Shown here one piece after another: positions 1-16,020 of a stretch of 64,000 bases of DNA (the stretch's first letter is position 1; every line of letters begins with the position of its first letter). Location of the stretch: NCBI RefSeq assembly GCF_001039355.2, contig NW_019775900.1:1-64000 (forward strand). Reading direction: 5' to 3'. Below the pieces are notes generated by a model. The model was not told the DNA's origin. It saw only the letters and a program-made list of their open reading frames with translations, and searched no databases. A program made the translations under genes and the position numbers. Source of the DNA: Lingula anatina (Eukaryota > Brachiopoda > Lingulata > Lingulida > Lingulidae).

Positions 1-380
1 AACCTTCTGATGTACTTAAGGCCTTCTATGTGAAAAAATTCATTTCTAATTATGTTTTGGTGTAATAAAAATGTATTTATGTAACATAAATGGGTGGATA
101 TCCCGAATGCCGTCACAGGAAGTTATATTTTGACTTCAGGCCCTTTTGGGAAAGGAACCGCAGAGAGGAAAAAATTCATCTCTCAGGCATTTAGCAATGA
201 AATCAATATATTTAGGTCTAAGATAATTTACCAAATTTTATGTGGATATGTCAGTCACTATTTATTTATTTACACATTTAGGGATATAATTTAGATGTGT
301 TTTAATTTCAGCATTAAAATGTCGGTCTACTGATAAATTAACTCTATATTTTAAACTGCATAATGGTATTTTTATCTTAG

Positions 381-4476
<4,096 letters not shown>

Positions 4477-5241
4477 ATATAAGTAAAGATAATAAGCAAC
4501 AGTGTCTTATTTATTTTGTTCCTGTGTCTCACATTTACCAAGCATTGCTATGTATGTGGTACAGGAAGCCACACACACACACACACACATTTATATGTCA
4601 GTCCCGGCTTTTTTTAGCACCAAATCTGGAGATGCTTTATATAAAAGGACACAGTATATACAATTTTACATTTGTATTTGATGATAACATTGCATTCTGA
4701 CAGATGTGCAGGGTTTATGGTTTTTTTACTAATTTTGAAATTTATTTGTAGTACATGGATTTTTTTTTTCAAATTTATTTTTAAAATTATCATTTAAATG
4801 TCTCATAATATCAACCACTGTGATACCCAAGTTTATTTCATTATTTAAACCAGAAAATAGGGCTTTTTTATGCTTATACTTGTCCATCACCTTAATTTTT
4901 TCTGTTGATACTTACTACAGGCTCCCCCGAGTTTCAGCATACACTCTCCTTTAGGAAATACTATGTATATGCTAGTTGTAGATAAATATTTGATACTTGG
5001 GGTCCCTTTACGCCACCGTCCTCTGCAACAATGCTTTAAGACAAAAACTTACATGCTAGGTGGTACTTTACTTGTGAGTGTGCTTAAAGCAAAGGTGAGA
5101 ACTTTTTGTATTGAGATAAAGGTGTGTCTCTATTATATTTACTTAAAAGATTTAAACTGATTTGTGAGAGATATTTGAGGTCTCACACATAGACTTACAT
5201 TGGCTAGGGATGATAACAAGTGATTAAGAAGGGCACCTTAG
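4477..5241 (+). other. 3' UTR and downstream intergenic DNA of the ABC transporter
   Basis: AT-rich sequence after the transporter stop codon. It contains a (CA)n microsatellite at about 4571-4588. I see no further exon, and I did not find a convincing AATAAA close to the stop, so the transcript end is not placed. Confidence 0.5.
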
Positions 5242-5409
5242 CAGGGGCGGATTGAGGCCGTCTTCTGGGTCTTCTGGAAGACGGTCAGATTTTCAAGTTT
5301 ACATTGACGGGTATCTCATTTTTTCTGTGAGAAGACGGTCAAAAATAGGGGATGGATCAACAAAGAAAATTTGGAAGACGGTCAGAAAATAGCTCTGGAT
5401 CCGCCCCTG
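5242..5409. mobile_element. 168-bp MITE with 11-bp terminal inverted repeats
   Basis: The element starts CAGGGGCGGAT and ends ATCCGCCCCTG, a perfect 11-bp inverted repeat, and is flanked by a 6-bp direct repeat CCTTAG (5236-5241 and 5410-5415). Inside, the motif GAAGACGGTCA occurs three times in one orientation, with a partial inverted match near the left end. It has no coding capacity. The TIR resembles those of non-autonomous hAT-type elements, but a 6-bp duplication is short for hAT, so the superfamily is uncertain. Confidence 0.85.
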
Positions 5410-5639
5410 CCTTAGTACGTAGATCTTTAAAGATTGGTGGTGATTATGCTGTTAATCATTTTTAATATTGCATCAAAATTGACAAATAACCTTATTTTGT
5501 GCACTGCCACGGCAAACACTATGAAAGAAAAGTTGTGTTACTTTTTATTTTGTAACTTACAAGAATTATTCTTTGGATTGACATACAGGTCAAATTGAAA
5601 CCAGCTTGATTGGATTTTGTTAATTATGGGAGTTTTTTT

Positions 5640-5882
5640 GTGCATTTCTAATTTTCTTATTCTGGCATTTAAATGTGAGAATTTGAACTCTAATGAACCT
5701 GAAGTCTGATGTAAGTAACAGTCCCTATACCCATGTTACTTGTTGTGCATGTAATATTTGGTGTTAATTTTGCTATAAAGCACAATGTATTAATACATCA
5801 AAATTGACAAAATAACCCATTTTGTGCATCTTTATTTTTTGCTTTTTGTTTGTGCATTTGACAGCTTTGCTGCCTTGTTGCA
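5640..5882 (+). repeat. Dispersed repeat, copy 1
   Basis: A diverged copy of the sequence at 13713-13947 in the first intron of RPL23A, in the same orientation. Shared landmarks in order are GTGAGAATTTGAACTC-like, TCAAAATTGACA-like, CTTTTTGT and a near-identical 3' block ACAGCTTTGCTGCCTTGTT. A shorter partial match to the TTGACAAATAACC segment lies at about 5468-5510. No ORF of note is present. Probably an old interspersed repeat of unknown class. Confidence 0.65.
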
Positions 5883-6439
5883 TTTCGAGATGAATGTTTT
5901 TAAAAAATTCATTAGCCAGCCTTCTTGCCATAGTATCAGTGAATGTGAAGATTTTTTCCCTTTGATTTAAATCGAAAGAAATTTAATCTTTATGCTGCTT
6001 TTACTTTTTTTCTTGTGTTTTCATGTGGGCACTTACCAGCCTCCAGAAATTTTAAAGCTTTATTTGAAAAATAAAACTAACAATTTACATTAAATTAGAA
6101 ATTTTTATTGAAAATTAATTTACAGCACATTATAACAAAAACTCCTTAATAATAATTCTAATAAAAAATGTGATATTGAGAGGAGCTTAAAATACAATTT
6201 AAACTTTCATATTATATGATTTTATTATGATCTTTATCGCCATTTTGGTGTATTATTTGCACATATAACTCAACAGAACAAAAAATGTATAAAATATTTC
6301 TCTTCTCCATCCAAGTATAATATTGTAACAGAGAAAGAAAGATTATTGAGAAAAGCAAAAGAAAATGCTATATTTTAGAAGCACATGCTGAGGCTGCAGA
6401 GCAGAGTCAAGAGCCCTAGAATGACAGAAAGAGACAGCT

Positions 6440-7029
6440 ATGCCAACAGAACACAGAGCCCAGAATGCAGTCATAACAGAAACAATCACCCCTACAATTA
6501 ATCACCCAGCACCAAATGAAATAACACCCCCATTTCACAGAATTAACAGTCCTAGCCGTACAAGCACACAGAGTAACTTTGAAATTCCTTGCCCAGACAG
6601 ACACTATTTAGTGGAAAAGAATAATGGAAGGGTTTTATTGAGCCATTCAAAGCTCTAAGCCAGACTTGTGAATGGAGTGAGTCAGAAAAACTGTTTAGAT
6701 TATGTAACAGTCTGTGTGGTGAGGCTGCTGATTTTGCCTTTGTTCATTTGCCAGCAGAGGTAGTGAATTCCTACCCTCTGCTACAGAGGGTATTGCAAAA
6801 CGGGTTTCAAGAAAAGCGCACTACAAGCTCCTATTTATCAGAGGAGAACAGAAAGCTTGGTCCAAAAGAAAAACTCCCAGAATACATCTCCAATATTAGA
6901 AAGCTAGTATTAAAAGGCTACCCCATGACTAACTGTACCACCCGTGAGACAATTGCATTGCACCACTTCATAAAAGGTTTGCCAGACCACCAAGCCGCCA
7001 TAGCAGTGGGCAAGAAAACACAGGCATGA
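6440..7029 (+). pseudogene. Retroelement gag-like remnant, frameshifted
   Basis: Two overlapping open stretches in different frames are recognisable. The main one runs from about 6627 to 7029 and resembles the alpha-helical gag/capsid domain of Ty3/gypsy-like LTR retrotransposons: a CEWSESEKL segment, then LPEYISNIRKLV, then a conserved ETIALHHFIKGLPD block. The upstream stretch (6440-6658) is Pro/Thr-rich and joins it only through a frame change near 6625-6630. No protease, reverse transcriptase or integrase follows, so this is a dead fragment. It sits between the ABC transporter and the RAB gene. Confidence 0.7.
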
Positions 7030-8650
7030 GATTTGGTTTTGATAAAAAAGTCTGAAAGATTTTTCGAAGAAAAATCTTAACGCACACGTAGTGTGCGTGG
7101 GGGGGTTGTTAAGGGGGGTGCCCCCCCCTTAAGCCTNACACCCAAAAATCTGGATGAAGCGAGGGAGGCCCTGGAGAAAAGTAGCTTGTTCCCAATACAG
7201 ATACATGTACATGTGACTTGTTAAGTGTTCCTACAAAATATAAGAAAAGAAGAAAACCAAATTGAAGTGTTGTGCAGTTTTTCACAGAGTAGAGTCTGGT
7301 GGCAGCCATTTACTTAAAGAAAACCCCAATAAGGTTCTGAAAGAAAACCCTAGTACAGTGTAAAGAGAGAACATAACATTGGCAACAAGAACCTTACAAT
7401 ATAAAGGTAAACCCAATTTCTACCTGCATACTTTTTTACAGTGTTTGTCTCCATGCTTTTTCAGTGCAATTAAAGTCACTTTAAATTTAAACAAATTAAA
7501 TGAAACTAGATGAGCTTTCCCACTTCAAAAATTTTAATACAAACCCAAACTACACCCTTGTAATGACATTTTATTGTTGGCAGCATAGAATATTAAATGT
7601 GCATTTGGTCAATATATTCAAACATGAAAAACCAACATTAAAGTTGGATACAATTGTGCACTTTTTACTGAAACTCTGGGATATGTCAACACAGAAAATA
7701 CTAGTTTGAATGATAAAGTGCCTACATTGAACTACATATCCCCATAGGTCACGAGTTTAGAGGTGCTTGATACACCTAGCAAGCTTCACTTTCATTCACT
7801 TTCGAGAATTACAAAGAATAAATAAATAAAAATAATTAAAAAATATTAATGATGATATGTGTATATTCTAAAAGTGTTATATTCAAAATTGGGAGAAAAA
7901 ACGCTAAGTTTTATGTCGATAACTTGATAGGTAAAAGACCATGGACGGAGTTGACACAACATACAAAAACTACAGAAAAATAAGCTCTAATGCTATTACA
8001 AATATGAATATGATATAGGGGAATGTAAGTATATAATCATGAAAAGTGCATAGACATGTGACCACATTCCTGTGTGTACAAAAAAAGGCAGTTTGAAACA
8101 ACATAATCAAAATTCTCTGGTCTACAGAGAAAAATATTACTGAAAACAATTGTATCGGTTCTTTGTGACCTCTTATGTTCCAAGCTCTTGATAGCAATAA
8201 ATGGGACTGTTTGTGGAACTGTGACTTGAAATTAATTATGACATTTGATTGAGTTTGTCCAACTTCCAGTTTTTGAATTTAATATCTCTATCCAGTTATC
8301 AACTCAAAAGTAAAGGCACCTATATTGACCACTTTCCACTTATAGGTGTTCACTTGGTATAAGTAATGTGAACAATTGCATGGAAATATTGTATTTTTAC
8401 TTTGGATTGAAATGCAATGTATAATGATTGGTATTAATTTCCTTTTTTAAAAAGTATGTATATCATTTCTTTGAGATATAAATATAGTCTATCTACAAAG
8501 AAAACAGAAAGATATAAAACAACAAAAATCACACACACAGCCCCTCTCCAGTTCTTTGAGCTTCTAGAGCACAGATACAGAATTGTCTTTATTCCATGCT
8601 TGAAAATATTGTCTTTGCAGCACCACAAAGATATCTGATGTGACACTTCC
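7030..8650. other. Intergenic and RAB 3' UTR region, no gene seen
   Basis: About 7081-7137 has two small palindromes (around GTAGTGTGCG and around a TTAAGGGGGG/CCCCCCTTAA stem) and an unresolved base N at 7137. The segment near 7376 (ACATTGGCAACAAG) resembles the start of the primer-binding region after a gypsy-type 5' LTR, but no paired LTR could be established. The part from 8650 downward is the likely 3' UTR of the minus-strand RAB gene, with a possible poly(A) signal complement TTTATT at about 8588-8593. Confidence 0.4.
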
Positions 8651-11600
8651 TCACTGGCAGCACTTACTTTTCTTGCTTTTGTCATACATATTTTCATTAT
8701 TCTTGTCAACTTCTGGAAAAGGATAAACATTAACCATTATTGAGCAGCTGCAGCAGTATCACTGTGAGAGGGCTGTGTTTTCACTTTTCTATGAGCTTAA
8801 GACAAATGTATAAAATTTGTCCATAAATAATTTATGCTTAAAAGAATTAAAATTCTAGAAGTGAAGGGTTTGACTAATATGTTAAATCTTACTTATGCTT
8901 CCAGTTCCCAAATGTCCTATTTGCTTTCCAGCAGTTGTCGTTTCCACTTCGTCTAGAACTGCTTTGTCAAACATGAGTGATGACAGGCGAAAGAAAAACT
9001 CTTGGACATTTTCACCTAAAATGATATGAAACTCAACCAAACTTTTCTTCTGTTAACAAATGAAAAATACAAAACAATTTTTCATGATTTAAAATATTAT
9101 TTTGACTATAAAAACAGATCAATTATGTCTCCGAACTAGTGTGTTTGTACAAAATAATTTCCAAAACTGTCAGATAACATTTTTTCTGGCAAATTTCAAT
9201 TAATTCTGTCAGATGATTAAATAAAAGGATCAAAATATATTCTTTAGATAAATTTTTTTAAAGTTTTTTCAGGCAATTATTGAATTTAAATCTTACCTGT
9301 CTTGGATGACACCCCCCAAAATTCTGCTTTTAACTGGTCTGCCATATCTAGTGCTTTGTCTTCAACATCTTTGTAAGTTGCTTCTGACTATTTTATCACA
9401 AATATAAAATTCCAGTTTATATAAATTATTTAAATCATTTTACAATTACCAAATATCTATGCTACTAAACTTATGTTTAGCAATGATAAGAATATCCAAA
9501 CTTCTACTAAATTTGTGATGCATTCTAAAATTAATCACCTTTCACTTTTTCAAAATATTTAAAAAACATTAATTTTCCGATTGTTAACTATGAAAAACAG
9601 ACTATCAGGCCTACCCAACTACCAGACTCGGCACCGAATGATCCTAAATTCACCGGTAAATCAGACCACACTACCCGTTTTCAAGGTGTGTATCAGTATG
9701 CATTTCACAGTATAAGACGCGACACCGCTCTTGCCTAGTACGCGATGTGACTATTGAAGTGACGATTCTTAGCGGGGTTGAAAAGCTTTGCATCACCACT
9801 CAAAATCTGTTCAGAGTATGATACTGTGTAATGCGTACTGACTCACACCTTGAAAACGGGTAGTGTGGTCTGATCTACCGGTGAATTCAGGATCATTCGG
9901 TGCCAAGTCTGGTAGTTAGGTAGGCCTGACTACTATAGTCTGAAATAAGCAAAAAATATTCTGTTAGTATCTCACCACAAGGTCCTTCTTGGTTCCAACC
10001 AAGAAAACCAAAGGGTCATCTGCACTTTTATTGGCTTCATCATACCATTTCCTTGTATTCTCTAGAGACTGAATATCACCCAGGTCAAATACCACAATCA
10101 CAACTGAAGAAAATAGAAGCTATTATTAACCTTTATCAAACAAGTAAAAGAAGTACCTAAAATTAAAATAAGTCAAGTTATCTAATCCTTTAGCTTTGCT
10201 CAATTCTTAAATTCAAGACAGCAAAAGTAAAAATATGTTCAATACAACAACATCTACAGTACACACATGGTTGCTGTAATTTTTAAAACATATTATTCAT
10301 TTTGAAGCTTTTTAGGGTCATCTTTGCAGCATCACTTATGAATGGCACTTTTCTGTCTCAATCATAAAAGCAGTTGTCCTTCAGAACTCACCATTTGCTC
10401 CTCTGTAGTATGATGCAGCAATACATTTGAATCTTTCCTGACCAGCAGTATCCCAGCTAAAATGGCAGACACTTTCTTAATCATGCTCGCTTAAATTATT
10501 TCAGGAGCATTATATAACATATAACATGGTCTTTGCAACAAAACACATGGGCCTTCTTTAAAGAAGTCTGTAAAGGGTCTTCATTCTTTCAGTTTCCAAA
10601 TTTATAAAAGAGTATGGTGCAGTTTCTCAACGGGAAGCATGAATTCTATTACGTACTTGAAAACTATGAAATGTGCTTTTAAACCAGTAAAAGCCACCCA
10701 AAACAAAGTTGAAAGGGGATAAATAATGGTGCTACTGGAAATGACAGAGCATGTTGATAAAAGAGGTGAAATCTTGGACTATCTTGAAATCTTGACACGC
10801 ATCACATTTAGAAGAACATTCCACTAAACACTTACATTTGTAAACTAAATGGAACAGACAGTATGCTAAATTTTTCAACTTCAAAATCAACACCAATGGT
10901 GGCTTTGTAATCTCTGTCAAATGTGTCATGGCAAAATCTGAAAACAAAACTTAGGTCTACATATATATCATTGAAGTAGTCTTTGATCATAAAAATTAAG
11001 GAAAATATGTATGTGGTAATAATAATAATGACTAAAATGTGATTACATAAATTCAAATTGGAAAAGGCATACATGATTTTGCTTTATAATTTTTAATAAA
11101 AGGGTTTACAATCATGACAATGACCATAAAAACATAATCAAAGAAGCGAGAGAGAAAATTATGTACTGTATGTACCTATTAACAAGGCATGTTTTCCCAA
11201 CAGCAACATCACCAACTATCACTGCTTTGGATATTTTCAGTCTAAGAATAAATAAAGAAATAAAATTCATCTTTTTATGAGTAAGTGTTGACAATTCATA
11301 CCACATCAAACCATACATATTTGACCTTGAAGTTTATAAAATTGAGGTTGTTTATCAAATTTATACTATAAAAGAGATAAAATCGATATTAACACACTGG
11401 CTTTATAATCTCTGTCAAATGTGTCATGGCAAGTATGTAAGTAAATCACTTGATTTCCTGTATGTGATTAATGTTTTTTGTTATTTCTTTTTTCTTTCTT
11501 CTTAATTACCCATATTTTATATACCACAATTAAATTTGAATAATATTTTTAAAATTCTTTTAGAAAGTAGTGTAATAAAATAATTCATAAAGCATTTCAT

Positions 11601-12230
11601 AATGTGTACATCGAATAAATAACTTAGGAGTATGCAAACAAAGCTGTAATCTTACATACCCAACTTTGCTGACCCTGTTCTCAGTGCAGGCAGACTTCAC
11701 CTTGGGGTGAAAATCTAATTTACTGCTATAGGGACCCACAGGACAACATGGCTGAAGTAAAGCAGAAGAGGAAGTTGTTCTGTGTTGAAAAACATGAGAG
11801 AATTAAGTATAATGAATGCAAAACAACATAGACTGTTTGTTTTAAATAACAATCAGCAAACAAAAAGCAAGATGCAAAAAATGTTATATCATTATCAATG
11901 AGAGATAAAATGGACTTTGTTTTAAAAACTGACCTGTTGCTACAGAGGCAATAAGCACAGTACATGAAGATCCCACTATCAAATGCCAAAAGTACAATAA
12001 TCTGACATCTAAGCTAACCATTTTAATCACAATAACTTATTGTGTGACCATTACCTGTAGTATGGTTCACTGAAGACACAATTTGTTAATCAGCACCATC
12101 AATTAATTTCAAATAAGCTACTAGTATAAACTTAAGACCAGAGACCTACCTTCTGAAATCTGGTAATAATTCTGTCTTTGGCAACATTGGATATGACAAC
12201 CCTCCCTGGGGTCTGACTTCCCCGGGGCAT
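8651..12230 (-). CDS. RAB34: RAB34/RAB36-type small GTPase, complete (269 residues)
   Basis: Membrane-traffic GTPase, Golgi/endosome and cilium-linked in vertebrates. Coding exons in transcript order: 12230-12150, 11751-11660, 11241-11176, 10937-10836, 10456-10392, 10103-9976, 9387-9297, 9015-8893, 8712-8651. They total 810 nt with all phases consistent. G1 GDVAVGKT at residues 68-75, G2 Thr93, G3 DTAGQ 116-120, G4 TKKD 173-176, G5 SSK 205-207. G4 is TKKD instead of NKxD, as expected for this subfamily, where human RAB34 has SKKD. The long N-terminal extension with FHPKVKSAC before the G domain is also typical. The protein ends KSKCCQ, a geranylgeranylation signal. A non-coding first exon (about 13000-12918, donor CAG|GTATGT) precedes the coding start at ATG 12230. 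Head-to-head with RPL23A. RAB34 and RAB36 are vertebrate paralogues, so this is best read as their single pre-duplication orthologue. Confidence 0.93.
9606..9928. mobile_element. 323-bp fold-back MITE with about 115-bp inverted arms
   Basis: The left arm begins CAGGCCTACCCAACTACC and the right end read on the other strand begins CAGGCCTACCTAACTACC. The two stay alignable for roughly 115 bp with few mismatches. The centre (about 9720-9810) is unpaired. It lies inside the RAB intron 9388-9975. Flanks share ACTAT but a clean target-site duplication is not evident. No coding capacity, so its movement must have depended on a transposase supplied in trans. Confidence 0.88.
11398..11432 (-). repeat. 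Duplicated fragment of a RAB coding exon in an intron
   Basis: 35 bp identical to 10900-10934 (exon 10937-10836) except one base. It sits in the intron 11242-11659, in the same orientation as the gene. Read on the minus strand it would encode CHDTFDRDYKA, and the only difference is a silent TAC/TAT change. It lacks an adjacent splice acceptor, so it is unlikely to be a working alternative exon. Confidence 0.85.
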
Positions 12231-12989
12231 AGCAACTGCTACCTAGAACACACATTGGCTTTATTATATATTGGTAAGCAATAAAATTATTTAAATCTAT
12301 CTCAAATAATTGTCTTTTTCCAGTAATGAAAAGGACTAACATTTGAACAGCAGTGTTGGTTTTCCATATTTCTTCAACAAGCTATTAAAACATAGTAAAA
12401 TACAGCACTTCTCATAGATCGCAAAAGAGTAAACATGTCTAGAAAACACTTTTTTCTAATTCTTTAAGTATGTGTGGCTTTTAGTTTTCTTAGTCTTTGG
12501 CCCTAGAATTTTGTAAACCTGAGAGTAGGGGGTTTAAGGAATTCCGGAAGTTTTGATGCAAAAATATGCCAAAAATACATGTACATGTACTTATTATTTT
12601 AATTAATTTGAAAAATAAAGACATAAAAGTGACAGGACACACCATAAACTTGCAGATTTATGCAGAGTCATGTTGTTCTGTTCCAAACTTTCACTGATGA
12701 TAAAAAACACTGTCACGTAGAAAAAGTCTGAAGTCTAGACAAGTAAGAGTAAATCGATAATCTCGTAATGAACTCGTTTTTTTTAAATACATTTTTAGGA
12801 TTTGGAAAACATCAGTGGAGACCCGACAGCCGTGGTGTGCATTAACAATAAGTGCAAAAGAATGTCTTTTCGAATGATTAATGCAAATGTAAAAGTTTGA
12901 TAATACAGATAACATACCTGTGTGCCCTGTTTAGAGTCGCCTGCCAAAGTTAAATGCACAAAGATAAATGCTCGCCTCTGACAACACAA

Positions 12990-13115
12990 GTCTCACAACC
13001 CGGAAGTGATTCCAAGGATAAAATTAGATTGGCACATGCGCAATTTAAAATCACGAGCTTCCGGGCACCTTGAATTGACTGGGTTAAACCTTTCAAACTT
13101 CCTCTTTTAGCTAAC
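12990..13115. promoter_or_regulatory. Shared divergent promoter of the RAB gene and RPL23A
   Basis: About 125 bp separates the RAB 5' UTR exon from the RPL23A start codon. It contains CCCGGAAGTG (about 12999-13008) and the inverted CTTCCGGG (about 13059-13066), both ETS/GABP-type cores, and GCACATGCGCAAT (about 13032-13044), close to an NRF1 site. These are classic elements of bidirectional housekeeping promoters. Just before the RPL23A ATG a pyrimidine tract (CTTCCTCTTTT, 13099-13109) fits a 5' TOP start typical of ribosomal protein mRNAs. Factor binding is inferred, not shown. Confidence 0.7.
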
Positions 13116-15435
<2,320 letters not shown>

Positions 15436-15482
15436 GAAGTCATCCTTTTCATTGAGAATTCTGTTCATAAAAAAACTTTACA

Positions 15483-15488
15483 AATAAA
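15483..15488 (+). terminator. RPL23A poly(A) signal
   Basis: AATAAA 48 bp after the RPL23A stop codon. The short 3' UTR is normal for ribosomal protein genes. Between here and the convergent TRMT44 stop at 16021 no further gene is seen. Confidence 0.75.
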
Positions 15489-16020
15489 AATGTCATATTT
15501 ACATGAAGTGAAAAAAGTAGTTTGTCAGTTGCTTTGAATTTCAAGACGAGCTGTTTTAGAATATTACTACATCAGGCGGTAGAAGTACTGGATTGTGTGG
15601 ACGAGGCACACTGGCATGCAATTTTGGCTGAACATGAACGGTTTAAAACCAGAGGATGTATCTTTCATGTATAGGAAGGTCGTATTCTGCACAGAAAAGG
15701 GTTATGAGATGATATTTTAGAAGAGCAAAAGTCAACAGTACATGAACCTCTACCAAAAAGTTTTTTTCTTAATAATAAAAACTATTTATTGAATGAATGA
15801 AATGGTTAACCATCCGGACAAACTAAATTATCTTTATTACATAAAATTGTTCATTACAAAAATCCAATAATAATCATGTAACCTGCACTATTCTTTTCCT
15901 TTGACAATTCCTCTGCAGAAGAGAGGTACTTGATGGTATGTTCAAGTACAAAGCATAAATGGATTCTATTGCACAGAGCACTGAAATTTTTCTCACCAAT
16001 ACTTAAAATGAAATACTAAC

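Noticed and set aside
120-215. Local resemblance to a glycine-riboswitch-like arrangement (CTCTCAGGC after an AGAGAGG segment)
   Set aside because: Short similarity only, in an intron of an animal gene. No aptamer fold could be supported and glycine riboswitches are bacterial.
94-294. Open frame with NAVT near its start, matching what the exon before 381 of the ABC transporter should end with
   Set aside because: The residues before NAVT do not look like an ABCB transmembrane exon and the ACA|GGAAGT border is not a usable donor. Probably coincidence.
7340-7400. LTR end and primer-binding-site-like sequence (TTGGCAACAAG)
   Set aside because: No second LTR or terminal TG...CA pair could be identified, so no LTR was annotated.
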